In this document: positions 23,853 through 31,566 of the stretch, piece by piece
Layout of the letters: every line of letters begins with the position of its first letter
Position numbering within the stretch: the first letter of the stretch is position 1
Assembly: GCF_000429405.1 (NCBI RefSeq)
Contig: NZ_KE386897.1
Location: 194,031 to 258,030 of the forward strand
Direction of reading: 5' to 3'
Origin: Algoriphagus marincola DSM 16067
Lineage (GTDB): Bacteria; Bacteroidota; Bacteroidia; Cytophagales; Cyclobacteriaceae
DNA: 64,000 nt
Notes under the pieces: model-generated
Databases searched by the model: none
Told to the model about the DNA's origin: nothing
What the model saw: only the letters and a program-made list of their open reading frames with translations
Program-made: the position numbers and the translations under genes

Positions 23853-25103
23853 ATGGATAGAAAATTAGAAAAGAAAACATGGACTCCTAGGCGAATTGCC
23901 TATATCATCGGAGCTGCGCTTTTGGTCGCTGGAATCATTTATCAATTGGGCTTTGCCGATCACAGGTCTACGATGAATGTGGAACAGGATCGATTGAGTA
24001 TCACCACCGTCAAAACGGGGGAATTCACCGATTATATTTTGGTTTCAGGTCAGATTGAGCCGGCACAGACTTTTTACTTGGATGCAGTAGAAGGAGGGAT
24101 GGTAGCAGAGGTGATTCGAGAGTCAGGAGCCACCGTCGATCGGGGAGATACCATTTTGGCTTTGACCAATTCTAATTTACAGCTTGACGTGATGCAGCGG
24201 GAGACCATGCTTTACGAGCAAATCAATAATCTCCGGCAGACTCGCTTGCTTTTGGATCAAAATGACTTGAGCCAACAAGGTCAATTGGCTGAAATCGATT
24301 ATCAAATCTCGCTTTTGGAGCCTCAGTACAAGCGATTCAAGGAATTGCATGAGAAAAAACTGGTCTCAGACCGTGAGTTTGAGGAAGTGAAGGAGCAATA
24401 TGAATACAATCTGAAAAGGAGAAGGCTGACCTATGAGTCTTATAAGAATGACTCGATAGCCAGATCGATTCAATTGAATCAGCTCCGTAATTCGGAGAAC
24501 CGGATGCAAGCCTCCTTGCAAGGCGTTGGAAAGATTTTAAATAATCTTATTATCACAGCTCCTATTGCCGGGCAATTGGCCATGGAGCAGATCGAAGTAG
24601 GTCAGGCGATCAATCCCGGGCAACGATACGGGCAGATTGATGTATTGGATGAATTTAAAGTTCGGGTGCCGATCGATGAACTTTACCTTCCGAGAATCGG
24701 CAGAGGTCTTCGGGGTAAGTTTACCCTGAGTGGTCAGGAGTACGAGCTGGAAATATCCAAGATCTATCCTACGATCACCAATGGTCGCTTTGAAGTAGAC
24801 ATGGTATTCACTGGAGAAAATCCTCAAGGAATTCGAAGGGGACAGAGTGTTCGGATCCGCCTTGAATTGGGTCAAAGCGAGCAAAGCTTATTGCTGGCCA
24901 CTGGAGGCTTTTTCAAAGATACGGGTGGCAATTGGGTCTTTGTCATCAATCCGGCAACAGGAAATGCCGAAAAGCGAAATATCCGCCTAGGCAGAAAAAA
25001 TCCGGAATACTATGAAGTGCTGGAGGGATTGGTGGAAGGTGAAAAAGTCATCGTTTCCGGATATGAGAATTTCGGGGATAATGAGGTGCTGGAGATGAAG
25101 TAA
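23853..25103 (+). CDS. HlyD/MacA-type periplasmic adaptor protein
   Basis: A 416-residue membrane-fusion protein linking an inner-membrane ABC permease to an outer-membrane channel. A single N-terminal helix (about 16-34) anchors it; then come a lipoyl-like half (VEGGMVAEVIRESGATVDRGDTILAL), a long alpha-helical coiled-coil hairpin (about 105-215), the second lipoyl half (ITAPIAGQLAMEQIEVGQAINPGQ), a beta-barrel domain and a membrane-proximal domain (KNPEYYEVLEGLVEGEKVIVSG). It is the only adaptor for nine permeases in this locus, and the first gene of unit A, expected to be transcribed with ATPase1 and P1. The intervening four-helix-bundle gene looks inserted. The divergent two-component system shares its upstream region. 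Confidence 0.92.
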   Translation: MDRKLEKKTWTPRRIAYIIGAALLVAGIIYQLGFADHRSTMNVEQDRLSITTVKTGEFTDYILVSGQIEPAQTFYLDAVEGGMVAEVIRESGATVDRGDTILALTNSNLQLDVMQRETMLYEQINNLRQTRLLLDQNDLSQQGQLAEIDYQISLLEPQYKRFKELHEKKLVSDREFEEVKEQYEYNLKRRRLTYESYKNDSIARSIQLNQLRNSENRMQASLQGVGKILNNLIITAPIAGQLAMEQIEVGQAINPGQRYGQIDVLDEFKVRVPIDELYLPRIGRGLRGKFTLSGQEYELEISKIYPTITNGRFEVDMVFTGENPQGIRRGQSVRIRLELGQSEQSLLLATGGFFKDTGGNWVFVINPATGNAEKRNIRLGRKNPEYYEVLEGLVEGEKVIVSGYENFGDNEVLEMK

Positions 25104-25119
25104 TTATTGTCGGGTGTCA

Positions 25120-25134
25120 GATGTCCGATGTCGG
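25120..25134. repeat. Left inverted repeat flanking the four-helix-bundle gene
   Basis: GATGTCCGATGTCGG is the perfect reverse complement of 25670-25684. It lies within a TGTCGG/TGTCCG-rich stretch (25109-25139) just after the adaptor stop. Confidence 0.8.
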
Positions 25135-25265
25135 ATGCTAGTTCACGATTATAATTTGGGTAAAAAAAGTATGATGAAGATTGATTTGAGTAAAAGGTTT
25201 AAGTAGTTAAAAAAATAGGTGGTAAATCCTAAATTGATGCATAAACCTTTAAATCAGTAAGAGTC

Positions 25266-25634
25266 ATGGAAAAATATAAGGCACATTTCAAATTTGAAAA
25301 TCTGTTGATTTGGCAAAAGGCGATGGACTTTGGTGAAATGATTTTTGAAGAGTCAAAATCTTTTCCAAAAGATGAAACATTCAACCTCATTTCTCAAGCA
25401 CGACGGGCGGGTGATTCGATAGCTCTGAATATTTCGGAGGGTTCTATTTCTCAGTCAAATCCAGAGTTTAAGAAATTTATTAGCTATGCAGTCAGATCCT
25501 TGGCAGAGGTGGTGACTTGTTTACACAAAGCAAAGAGAAGAAATTACATCAATACAGAAGCATTCAAGCAACTATATCAAGAAGCCTTTCATCTAATGAA
25601 TATGCTTCAGTCTTTTAAATCAAAAATTAAATAA
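25266..25634 (+). CDS. Four-helix-bundle protein (23S rRNA intervening-sequence type)
   Basis: A 122-residue all-helical protein of the family first seen as open frames in 23S rRNA intervening sequences: FENLLIWQKAMDFGEMIFEESKSFP near the start, LISQARRAGDSIALNISEGS in the middle, and FKKFISYAVRSLAEVVTCLHKAKRRNYI near the end are its hallmarks. Biochemical function is unknown; relatives include the accessory protein of diversity-generating retroelements. Here it is free-standing, inside the exporter operon between the adaptor and ATPase1, and is bracketed by 15-bp perfect inverted repeats. It has nothing evident to do with transport, so it is probably a small mobile or parasitic unit lodged in unit A. 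Confidence 0.85.
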   Translation: MEKYKAHFKFENLLIWQKAMDFGEMIFEESKSFPKDETFNLISQARRAGDSIALNISEGSISQSNPEFKKFISYAVRSLAEVVTCLHKAKRRNYINTEAFKQLYQEAFHLMNMLQSFKSKIK

Positions 25635-25669
25635 AACCATTAAAACTCCGGTTTATAGACTTCGGACAA

Positions 25670-25684
25670 CCGACATCGGACATC
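25670..25684. repeat. Right inverted repeat flanking the four-helix-bundle gene
   Basis: CCGACATCGGACATC, reverse complement of 25120-25134, inside the CGGACA-rich stretch 25661-25690. It ends 17 bases before the ATPase1 start. Confidence 0.8.
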
Positions 25685-25701
25685 GGACAAATCTCAACAC
25701 C

Positions 25702-26400
25702 ATGGAACACGTCATCAAAACCAACAACCTTCGAAAACTCTACACCACGGAGGAAGTAGAAACTACCGCTTTGGACGGTATTCAGATCGAAATCAAAAAA
25801 GGCGAATTTGTAGCTATCATGGGACCTTCGGGTTGCGGAAAGTCTACCTTGCTCAATATCATCGGACTCTTGGATAATCCTGATGAAGGAGAGTATTACT
25901 TCCTGGATCAAGAGGTCGCCAATTACTCCGAGAGGCAGCGTTCCTCACTCAGAAAAGGAAATATCGGATTCGTTTTCCAAAGCTTTAATCTGATCGATGA
26001 ATTAACAGTATTTGAAAACGTGGAGTTGCCTTTACTTTATCTTAAAATACCAGCTGATGAGCGCAAAAAGCGGGTAGAAGAAGTCTTGACCCGTATGAAT
26101 ATCATGCACCGAAGAAATCACTTTCCGCAGCAGCTTTCAGGTGGTCAGCAGCAGCGAGTGGCGATTGCAAGGGCTATTGTCGCCAAGCCATCCGTGATAT
26201 TGGCGGATGAGCCAACGGGTAACTTGGATTCTAAAAATGGGGAAGAAGTGATGCGTCTTTTGGAAGAACTGAATAATGAGGGAACGACCATCGTCATGGT
26301 AACTCACTCACCCCACGATGCCAACTACGCCCACAGAATCATCAATTTGTTTGATGGAAAAGTTGTGACCGAGAATATCCGGGAGCAGTTTCATGTGTGA
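25702..26400 (+). CDS. ABC transporter ATPase 1 (LolD/MacB type)
   Basis: A 232-residue cytoplasmic nucleotide-binding subunit of the family that pairs with FtsX-like permeases. Walker [10 protein letters not shown] loop [18 protein letters not shown], signature [15 protein letters not shown], Walker [14 protein letters not shown], and the switch histidine in VMVTHSP are all intact. The size and the [11 protein letters not shown] stretch are typical of LolD/MacB/FtsE-like ATPases. It would drive one or several of the nine permeases encoded downstream by the mechanotransmission mechanism known for MacB. It follows the adaptor and the four-helix-bundle gene and precedes P1 by 180 bases, a gap that contains an inverted-repeat element. 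Confidence 0.94.
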   Translation: MEHVIKTNNLRKLYTTEEVETTALDGIQIEIKKGEFVAIMGPSGCGKSTLLNIIGLLDNPDEGEYYFLDQEVANYSERQRSSLRKGNIGFVFQSFNLIDELTVFENVELPLLYLKIPADERKKRVEEVLTRMNIMHRRNHFPQQLSGGQQQRVAIARAIVAKPSVILADEPTGNLDSKNGEEVMRLLEELNNEGTTIVMVTHSPHDANYAHRIINLFDGKVVTENIREQFHV

Positions 26401-26406
26401 GACCTA

Positions 26407-26566
26407 TTGTAAAATTGAAAGATTGGAAAATTGTAAAATTAGATATCGGTGCTTTTTACTGATTTGGAAAAAATTGGTTATGGTACAGTCTCTAGCTTAT
26501 TAGTACTCAATTAGAACGCATGTGGTTTTGCCATATGAATCTTTCAATTTTACAATTTTACAATTT
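26407..26566. repeat. Inverted-repeat element between ATPase1 and P1
   Basis: An 18-bp perfect inverted repeat, TTGTAAAATTGAAAGATT at 26407-26424 and its reverse complement at 26538-26555, separated by 113 bases with no gene. Further TTGTAAAATT/AATTTTACAA copies extend both arms. It looks like a miniature inverted-repeat (MITE-like) element, or could form a long hairpin in the message. Confidence 0.75.
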
Positions 26567-26580
26567 TTAAATAATCCCCC

Positions 26581-28941
26581 ATGCTCCCTCATCAGATCAA
26601 ATTATCCCTCCGAAGCTTCCTCAAACACAAACACATCTTTGCCATCAATCTATCTGGATTGGCCATTGGGTTGACAACTATGATTTTGATCATGCTTTGG
26701 GTTAAGGATGAGTTGGCTGTCAATCGGCAGCATGCCAACATTGATCGGATCTACACGGTCCTGACCAATCATGACAATGCCAATGGGCTAGTAACTATGC
26801 CTTTCACTCCGGCTAGAATGGCGGAAGCCATGAAGGCGGAATTGGCTCAAGTGGAAAAAGCCTCTGCAATTTCACCTTTCATAGAAGGGATGACCTTTGA
26901 GCAGGGAGAGGTAGTCTTGGAGGCTGCAGGGTTTTTTGTGGATCAGGATTATCTAGAGATCTTCGATGTTCCTTTTCTGGTCGGAAATCAGGAAAAAGCT
27001 TTAACAGGAATCAATTCGGTGATTTTATCCGAATCTTTGGCCATCAAATTGTTTGGATCTCCCCAACTAGCGCTGGGAAAATCATTGCATTGGCAGGTTT
27101 TTGATTTCGAAAATGAGGTGGAAGTCACTGGAGTATACAAGGACCAGTCGAACCTGGAAACCCGTCAGCCTGAGTACTTACTCGCATTTCCTTTTTTCCT
27201 GCAGATGCTTGGAGATGGAGCCCATTGGGATAATTTTAATTCTGGGACAGATATCCTTTTGAAAGAGGGTGTCGATCCAGAGCTCTTTAATGAACAGATT
27301 ACAGATTTCATCAAAAAGAAGGAAGCTGAGTCCAATGTATCCGTGATGATACAGAATTATGGAGATACTTACCTGCATGGAACTTACGAGCAAGGAAAAG
27401 TGGTGGGGGGAAAGATCAGTTACGTCCGTCTATTTTCTGCCATTGCCGTTTTTATTTTACTCATCGCCTGTATCAATTTCATGAACTTGGCCACCGCCAG
27501 GTCCATGAGTCGCATGAAGGAGATTGGTGTGAAAAAGTCCATGGGAGCCAGCACTTCAAGTCTTTTTGGGCAGTTTATGACAGAATCCTTGCTCTTGACT
27601 TTTTTTGCCTTGGTTTTGGCAGTGCTTGGCGCTTACCTTTTACAACCCTTTTTTAATCAACTTACTTCAAAAAGTCTAAATCTCCGTTTTGATCTGGGTT
27701 TTATTCTTCTTTTGGGAGGAGTTTGGATCATCACAGGATTAATGGCTGGAGCTTATCCGGCAATCTATCTGTCTCGGTTCAAGCCTGTTCAAGTTTTGAA
27801 AACTCAAGTCAAAGGGAGTTTTGGAGAGCTTCTGGCGAGAAAGGGGCTTGTTGTATTTCAATTTTCGATTTCCTTGCTTTTAATCATTGGGATTTTGGTA
27901 GTAAGCAAGCAGTTGAATTTCATCCAAAATCAGAACCTTGGATACAATCAGGCTCATCTTTTAGAGATCAACTCCTCTGGCATCAATCCTAAAAATCTTC
28001 CTTCCTTTTTAGAGCAGACCAAAAGCCTTTCAGGTGTTGAAAATGCCTCCAGTCTATCTCATCCCTTGGTCGGTTTGGGGAGCTCTACGATTGGGTTGAC
28101 TTGGGAGGGGAAGGATTCTGATGATCAAATCAAGTTTGAAAATATCACAGTCAATATGGGGCTGATCGAAACGATGGGCTTCGAAATGTTGGCTGGGAGG
28201 GCCTTTTCTCCGGAATTTGGAGAGGAATCCCAAAAAATCATCCTGAATGAGGCTGCTGTAAAAACCATTGGGTTTCAGAATCCCATAGGTCAAATCGTGA
28301 ATCTTTGGGGAGAAGATAAGGAAGTGATCGGTGTGGTCCGGGACTTCCATTTTGAATCGCTAAAAGAAACTATCAAACCGGCTTTCCTCAAATTTGATCC
28401 CAATTTTGCACAAAAAATCATGGTGCGGATTCAGCCTGGAAATCAGGTAGAAACCATTGCTTCAATTGATGAACTTTTTCAGAGCTTTACCGGAAAGCCT
28501 TTAGCTTACAAGTTTTTGGATGAAGATTATCAAAATCTCTATCAAGCAGAGCAACGCACCGCTCAATTAGCCAATTACTTTGGCGTTACAGCCATCTTTC
28601 TTTCTTGTTTGGGGCTTTTTGGCTTGGCAGCTTTCACAGCAGAAAAGCGTCGGAAAGAAATTGGGGTTCGGAAGGTACTGGGAGCTTCCACGGTAGGGAT
28701 AATGACACTTGTGTCCAAAGATTTTGTCTTTTTAGTATTGATATCAATTCTTATAGCCATGCCGCTGGCTTGGTACCTCGCAGATTCTTGGTTAGAGAGC
28801 TATGCCTTTCAGACAAATCTAAGTTGGTGGATATTTGCCGGTTCTAGCCTGCTTCTTGTTTTGATAGCTTTATTGACTGTTGGTTACCAGGCATTTCAGG
28901 CCGCACGAAATAACCCAGTGAATTCTCTGAAAAGTGAGTAA
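26581..28941 (+). CDS. MacB/FtsX-type ABC permease P1
   Basis: A 786-residue inner-membrane permease with the duplicated architecture shared by all nine in this locus: an N-terminal helix (about 20-42), a periplasmic MacB core domain, an FtsX module of three helices (from ~281; FILLIACINFMNLATA then SRMKEIGVKKSMGAS), a further helix (~422-440), a second periplasmic domain, and a second FtsX module (from ~665; CLGLFGLAAFTAEKRRKEIGVRKVLGAS). The C-terminus ends NPVNSLKSE. It lies in unit A downstream of ATPase1, with the only deviating N-terminus (MLPHQIKLSLRSFL instead of MLKNYFKI). Export of peptides, lipids or lipoproteins, or stress sensing, are family possibilities; the substrate is unknown. 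A terminator follows. Confidence 0.92.
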   Translation: MLPHQIKLSLRSFLKHKHIFAINLSGLAIGLTTMILIMLWVKDELAVNRQHANIDRIYTVLTNHDNANGLVTMPFTPARMAEAMKAELAQVEKASAISPFIEGMTFEQGEVVLEAAGFFVDQDYLEIFDVPFLVGNQEKALTGINSVILSESLAIKLFGSPQLALGKSLHWQVFDFENEVEVTGVYKDQSNLETRQPEYLLAFPFFLQMLGDGAHWDNFNSGTDILLKEGVDPELFNEQITDFIKKKEAESNVSVMIQNYGDTYLHGTYEQGKVVGGKISYVRLFSAIAVFILLIACINFMNLATARSMSRMKEIGVKKSMGASTSSLFGQFMTESLLLTFFALVLAVLGAYLLQPFFNQLTSKSLNLRFDLGFILLLGGVWIITGLMAGAYPAIYLSRFKPVQVLKTQVKGSFGELLARKGLVVFQFSISLLLIIGILVVSKQLNFIQNQNLGYNQAHLLEINSSGINPKNLPSFLEQTKSLSGVENASSLSHPLVGLGSSTIGLTWEGKDSDDQIKFENITVNMGLIETMGFEMLAGRAFSPEFGEESQKIILNEAAVKTIGFQNPIGQIVNLWGEDKEVIGVVRDFHFESLKETIKPAFLKFDPNFAQKIMVRIQPGNQVETIASIDELFQSFTGKPLAYKFLDEDYQNLYQAEQRTAQLANYFGVTAIFLSCLGLFGLAAFTAEKRRKEIGVRKVLGASTVGIMTLVSKDFVFLVLISILIAMPLAWYLADSWLESYAFQTNLSWWIFAGSSLLLVLIALLTVGYQAFQAARNNPVNSLKSE

Positions 28942-28947
28942 TTGTTT

Positions 28948-28973
28948 TGACCGCAAGCGGACATTTTTGTTCG
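28948..28973 (+). promoter_or_regulatory. Enhancer-like triple half-site B (P2-P3 unit)
   Basis: TGACCG, CGGACA and TGTTCG with 4-base spacers (CAAG, TTTT). It begins 7 bases after the P1 stop. The first half-site ends 82 bases before the -24 GG at 29035. Confidence 0.75.
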
Positions 28974-28995
28974 AACTACAAATATGTGAAATAGT

Positions 28996-29030
28996 AAAAA
29001 AGGCCTTCTACATATCAGGAGGCCTTTTTT
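28996..29030 (+). terminator. Terminator after P1, inside the enhancer-promoter interval
   Basis: An 11-bp stem AAAAAAGGCCT/AGGCCTTTTTT with a 13-base loop. It ends 4 bases before the sigma-54-like promoter of P2. Confidence 0.9.
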
Positions 29031-29033
29031 GGG

Positions 29034-29050
29034 TGGCACAAATCCTGAAT
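29034..29050 (+). promoter_or_regulatory. Sigma-54-like promoter B (P2-P3 unit)
   Basis: TGGCACAAATCCTGAAT: a perfect -24 TGGCAC, then GG-N10-GA instead of GG-N10-GC at -12. It lies 40 bases before the P2 start. The CTGAAT end is shared with promoter D. Confidence 0.65.
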
Positions 29051-29089
29051 ATAAAGAGGTTCTAGGATTACAAATAAAAGGAAACAGCA

Positions 29090-31543
29090 ATGCTCAAGAA
29101 TTATTTTAAAATCTCACTGAGAAATCTTCGCAAGCAAGGTTTCTATTCTTTCATCAACATCTTTGGTCTTTCGGTGGGAGTTGCCGTTTGTATGGTGATT
29201 GCCCTTTTCGTGATCAATGAATCGTCCTATGATAAGCATTTTAAGGATGGAGACAGGATTTATAGAATCACAAACAAGACTGTTTTTGGTGGGAGGTCCT
29301 CCCATAACTTATATACTCCAGCAGCTTTGGTCAGAGCTTTGCCGGAGGAAATTCCCGAAGTGGAAGCCGCCGTACATTTTCGTGAGCAGGGACCCTATTT
29401 GGTCAAAAGACCAAATGATTCGGAAAACCTACTGGAGAGAAGAGTAATATGGGCCAGTAAGGATTTTTTCAAGGTTTTTGATCTTGAAATGGTCAGCGGA
29501 ACCCAAGAAGGAATTCTGGATGAACCAGCTACTGTTGCTATCAGTGAATCCATGGCTGAAAAGTACTTCCCAAATCAGGAAGCAGTCGGAGAATCGCTGA
29601 TACTAGATAATGAATTGGAATTCAGAATCACCGGTGTTTACAAAGATTTGCCTGAGGCAAGCCATTTTCATTTTGATTTTTTATTGAGTGCTGAAGGATT
29701 ACAAGAGGCCCAAGGTGAAATTTGGTTCAGCAATAATTTTCAGACCTATTTCAAGGCCTATGAAGGGTCTTCGCCTGAAGCCATCGAAGAAAAATTCTTC
29801 CCAATGCTCAAAAAATACATGGAGCCCCAACTCGCGCTCTTTTTTGGTGAAGGTACTTCCTTTGATGACTTGATTGCACAAGGCAGCTCATTGGAATACA
29901 TTCTCCAACCATTACATGATATTCACTTGAAGAGTGATTTGGAAGGCGAGTTTGAGGCAAATTTCAGTGAGCAGTATGTGTACATTTTTGTAGCTATAGG
30001 TTTATTTATCCTGCTGATTGCCTGTATCAATTTCATGAACCTTTCTACCGCCAAATCTGCTAGTAGAGCCAAAGAAGTAGGGATTAGGAAGGTCATGGGT
30101 TCATTTCGTATTCATTTGATTCGACAGTTTTTAATGGAATCTATCCTGCTTAGTTCCATAGCATTTTTGATTGCGATTCCTTTGGCTACTCTTATGCTAC
30201 CATTCTTCAATGATTTGGCAGAAAGAAGCCTCGTAATGCCTGTTGAATCTGCAAGTTTTTATGCAGCCATCGTTCTCGGTGCACTTGTTACAGGGCTTAT
30301 CGCTGGCAGCTATCCTGCTTTTTTCCTCTCAGCCTTTAAACCTGTAAGTATCCTGAAAGGAAAAATCCGAATGGGGATGAAAAGTGGTACTATCCGAAGT
30401 ACTTTGGTGGTTTTTCAGTTCGCTATTTCGGTGATCTTGATCATTGCTACGATCACTGTAAATAATCAGTTGAGCTTTATACAAAACCGGGAGATAGGAT
30501 TCGAGAAAGATCAGTTGATCACGGTTTTTAATACCTATGCGTTGGATGATGGGCTTGTAGGTTTTAAGGATCGGGTCTTAGCTGATAACAGCATTGAAAT
30601 GGCAACGATCAGTGGATATTTGCCAGTAGCAGGATCTTATAGAAGTGATAGTCCATGGCTTGTGGAGGGCCGGGATCTGGCTGATATGGAAAGCACAGTA
30701 AGTATTCAAAACTGGCGAGTCGACGAAAACTATATTCCAACCTTAGGTATGGAATTAGTCTCTGGAAGAAACTTTTCTCTTGATTTTCCCTCTGACAGTA
30801 GCGCAGTGATTCTGAATGAGACCGCGGTGAAAAAGTTTAATTTCGAGGGTGATCCCATCGGGCAAAAAGTGTATTCTCAGATATTGGGAGACGGGAATCA
30901 AGAGATTTACCAAATCCGTACAGTGGTAGGAGTGGTGAAGGACTTCAATTTTCAATCTATGAAAGAGTCTGTATCTCCTGTTATGCTTCTTTACAATGAA
31001 GTTCCTGGAGGGCCGGTATCCTTTAAATTCAGAGCTGAAAATACTCAGAATGTCATCCAACTAATTGAGGAGTCATGGAAAGATATGGCACCCGGTCAGC
31101 CTTTGACTTACGAATTTATGGATGAGCAATTCAGCAAAATGTATCATGCTGAGACACGGTTGGGTAAGGTGTTTGGGGTTTTTGCCGGTTTCGCCATTTT
31201 TATTGCCTGTCTCGGGCTTTTTGCTTTGACTGCCTTTACTGCAGAGCAAAGGACCAAAGAAATTGGGATAAGGAAAGTCTTGGGAGCTACGTCCTCAGGA
31301 ATAGTTGTATTGCTCTCCAAGGAGTTTTCAAAACTTGTTTTGATTGCATTCCTATTGGCAAGCCCACTGGCTTGGTGGAGTATGACAAAATGGTTGGAAG
31401 ATTATGAATATAAAGTGAATTTGGGTCCTTCCATTTTTCTACTGGCCGGTCTTTTCGTGGCATTTATAGCCTTTGTCACCATCAGCCTTCAAGCCTTTAA
31501 AGCTGCATCAAGTAACCCGGTCAAATCACTTAAAAGCGAGTAA
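29090..31543 (+). CDS. MacB/FtsX-type ABC permease P2
   Basis: An 817-residue permease, the longest of the nine. It starts MLKNYFKISLRNLRKQGFYSFINIFGLSVGVAV, the N-terminal motif common to the array. The first FtsX module lies from ~298 (LIACINFMNLSTAKSASRAKEVGIRKVMGS), the second transmembrane entry at ~438, and the second FtsX module from ~693 (CLGLFALTAFTAEQRTKEIGIRKVLGAT). It ends NPVKSLKSE. The two ~230-residue periplasmic domains vary far more between paralogues than the helices. It is the first gene of unit B, with P3 starting 23 bases after its stop, and is preceded by its own enhancer-like site, terminator and sigma-54-like promoter. Confidence 0.92.
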   Translation: MLKNYFKISLRNLRKQGFYSFINIFGLSVGVAVCMVIALFVINESSYDKHFKDGDRIYRITNKTVFGGRSSHNLYTPAALVRALPEEIPEVEAAVHFREQGPYLVKRPNDSENLLERRVIWASKDFFKVFDLEMVSGTQEGILDEPATVAISESMAEKYFPNQEAVGESLILDNELEFRITGVYKDLPEASHFHFDFLLSAEGLQEAQGEIWFSNNFQTYFKAYEGSSPEAIEEKFFPMLKKYMEPQLALFFGEGTSFDDLIAQGSSLEYILQPLHDIHLKSDLEGEFEANFSEQYVYIFVAIGLFILLIACINFMNLSTAKSASRAKEVGIRKVMGSFRIHLIRQFLMESILLSSIAFLIAIPLATLMLPFFNDLAERSLVMPVESASFYAAIVLGALVTGLIAGSYPAFFLSAFKPVSILKGKIRMGMKSGTIRSTLVVFQFAISVILIIATITVNNQLSFIQNREIGFEKDQLITVFNTYALDDGLVGFKDRVLADNSIEMATISGYLPVAGSYRSDSPWLVEGRDLADMESTVSIQNWRVDENYIPTLGMELVSGRNFSLDFPSDSSAVILNETAVKKFNFEGDPIGQKVYSQILGDGNQEIYQIRTVVGVVKDFNFQSMKESVSPVMLLYNEVPGGPVSFKFRAENTQNVIQLIEESWKDMAPGQPLTYEFMDEQFSKMYHAETRLGKVFGVFAGFAIFIACLGLFALTAFTAEQRTKEIGIRKVLGATSSGIVVLLSKEFSKLVLIAFLLASPLAWWSMTKWLEDYEYKVNLGPSIFLLAGLFVAFIAFVTISLQAFKAASSNPVKSLKSE

Positions 31544-31566
31544 TCCTTTCTCTTAATCCTGAACTT

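Noticed and set aside
25109..25139. TGTCCG-like half-sites after the adaptor as another enhancer
   Set aside because: Phasing does not follow the 6-4-6 pattern, and the sequence is better explained as an arm of the repeat flanking the four-helix-bundle gene.
26461..26510. Possible sigma-54-like promoter for P1 (TGGTACAGTCTCTAGC)
   Set aside because: GG to GC spacing is 11 with no TTGC context, and there is no enhancer-like site upstream at the usual 82-85 bases.
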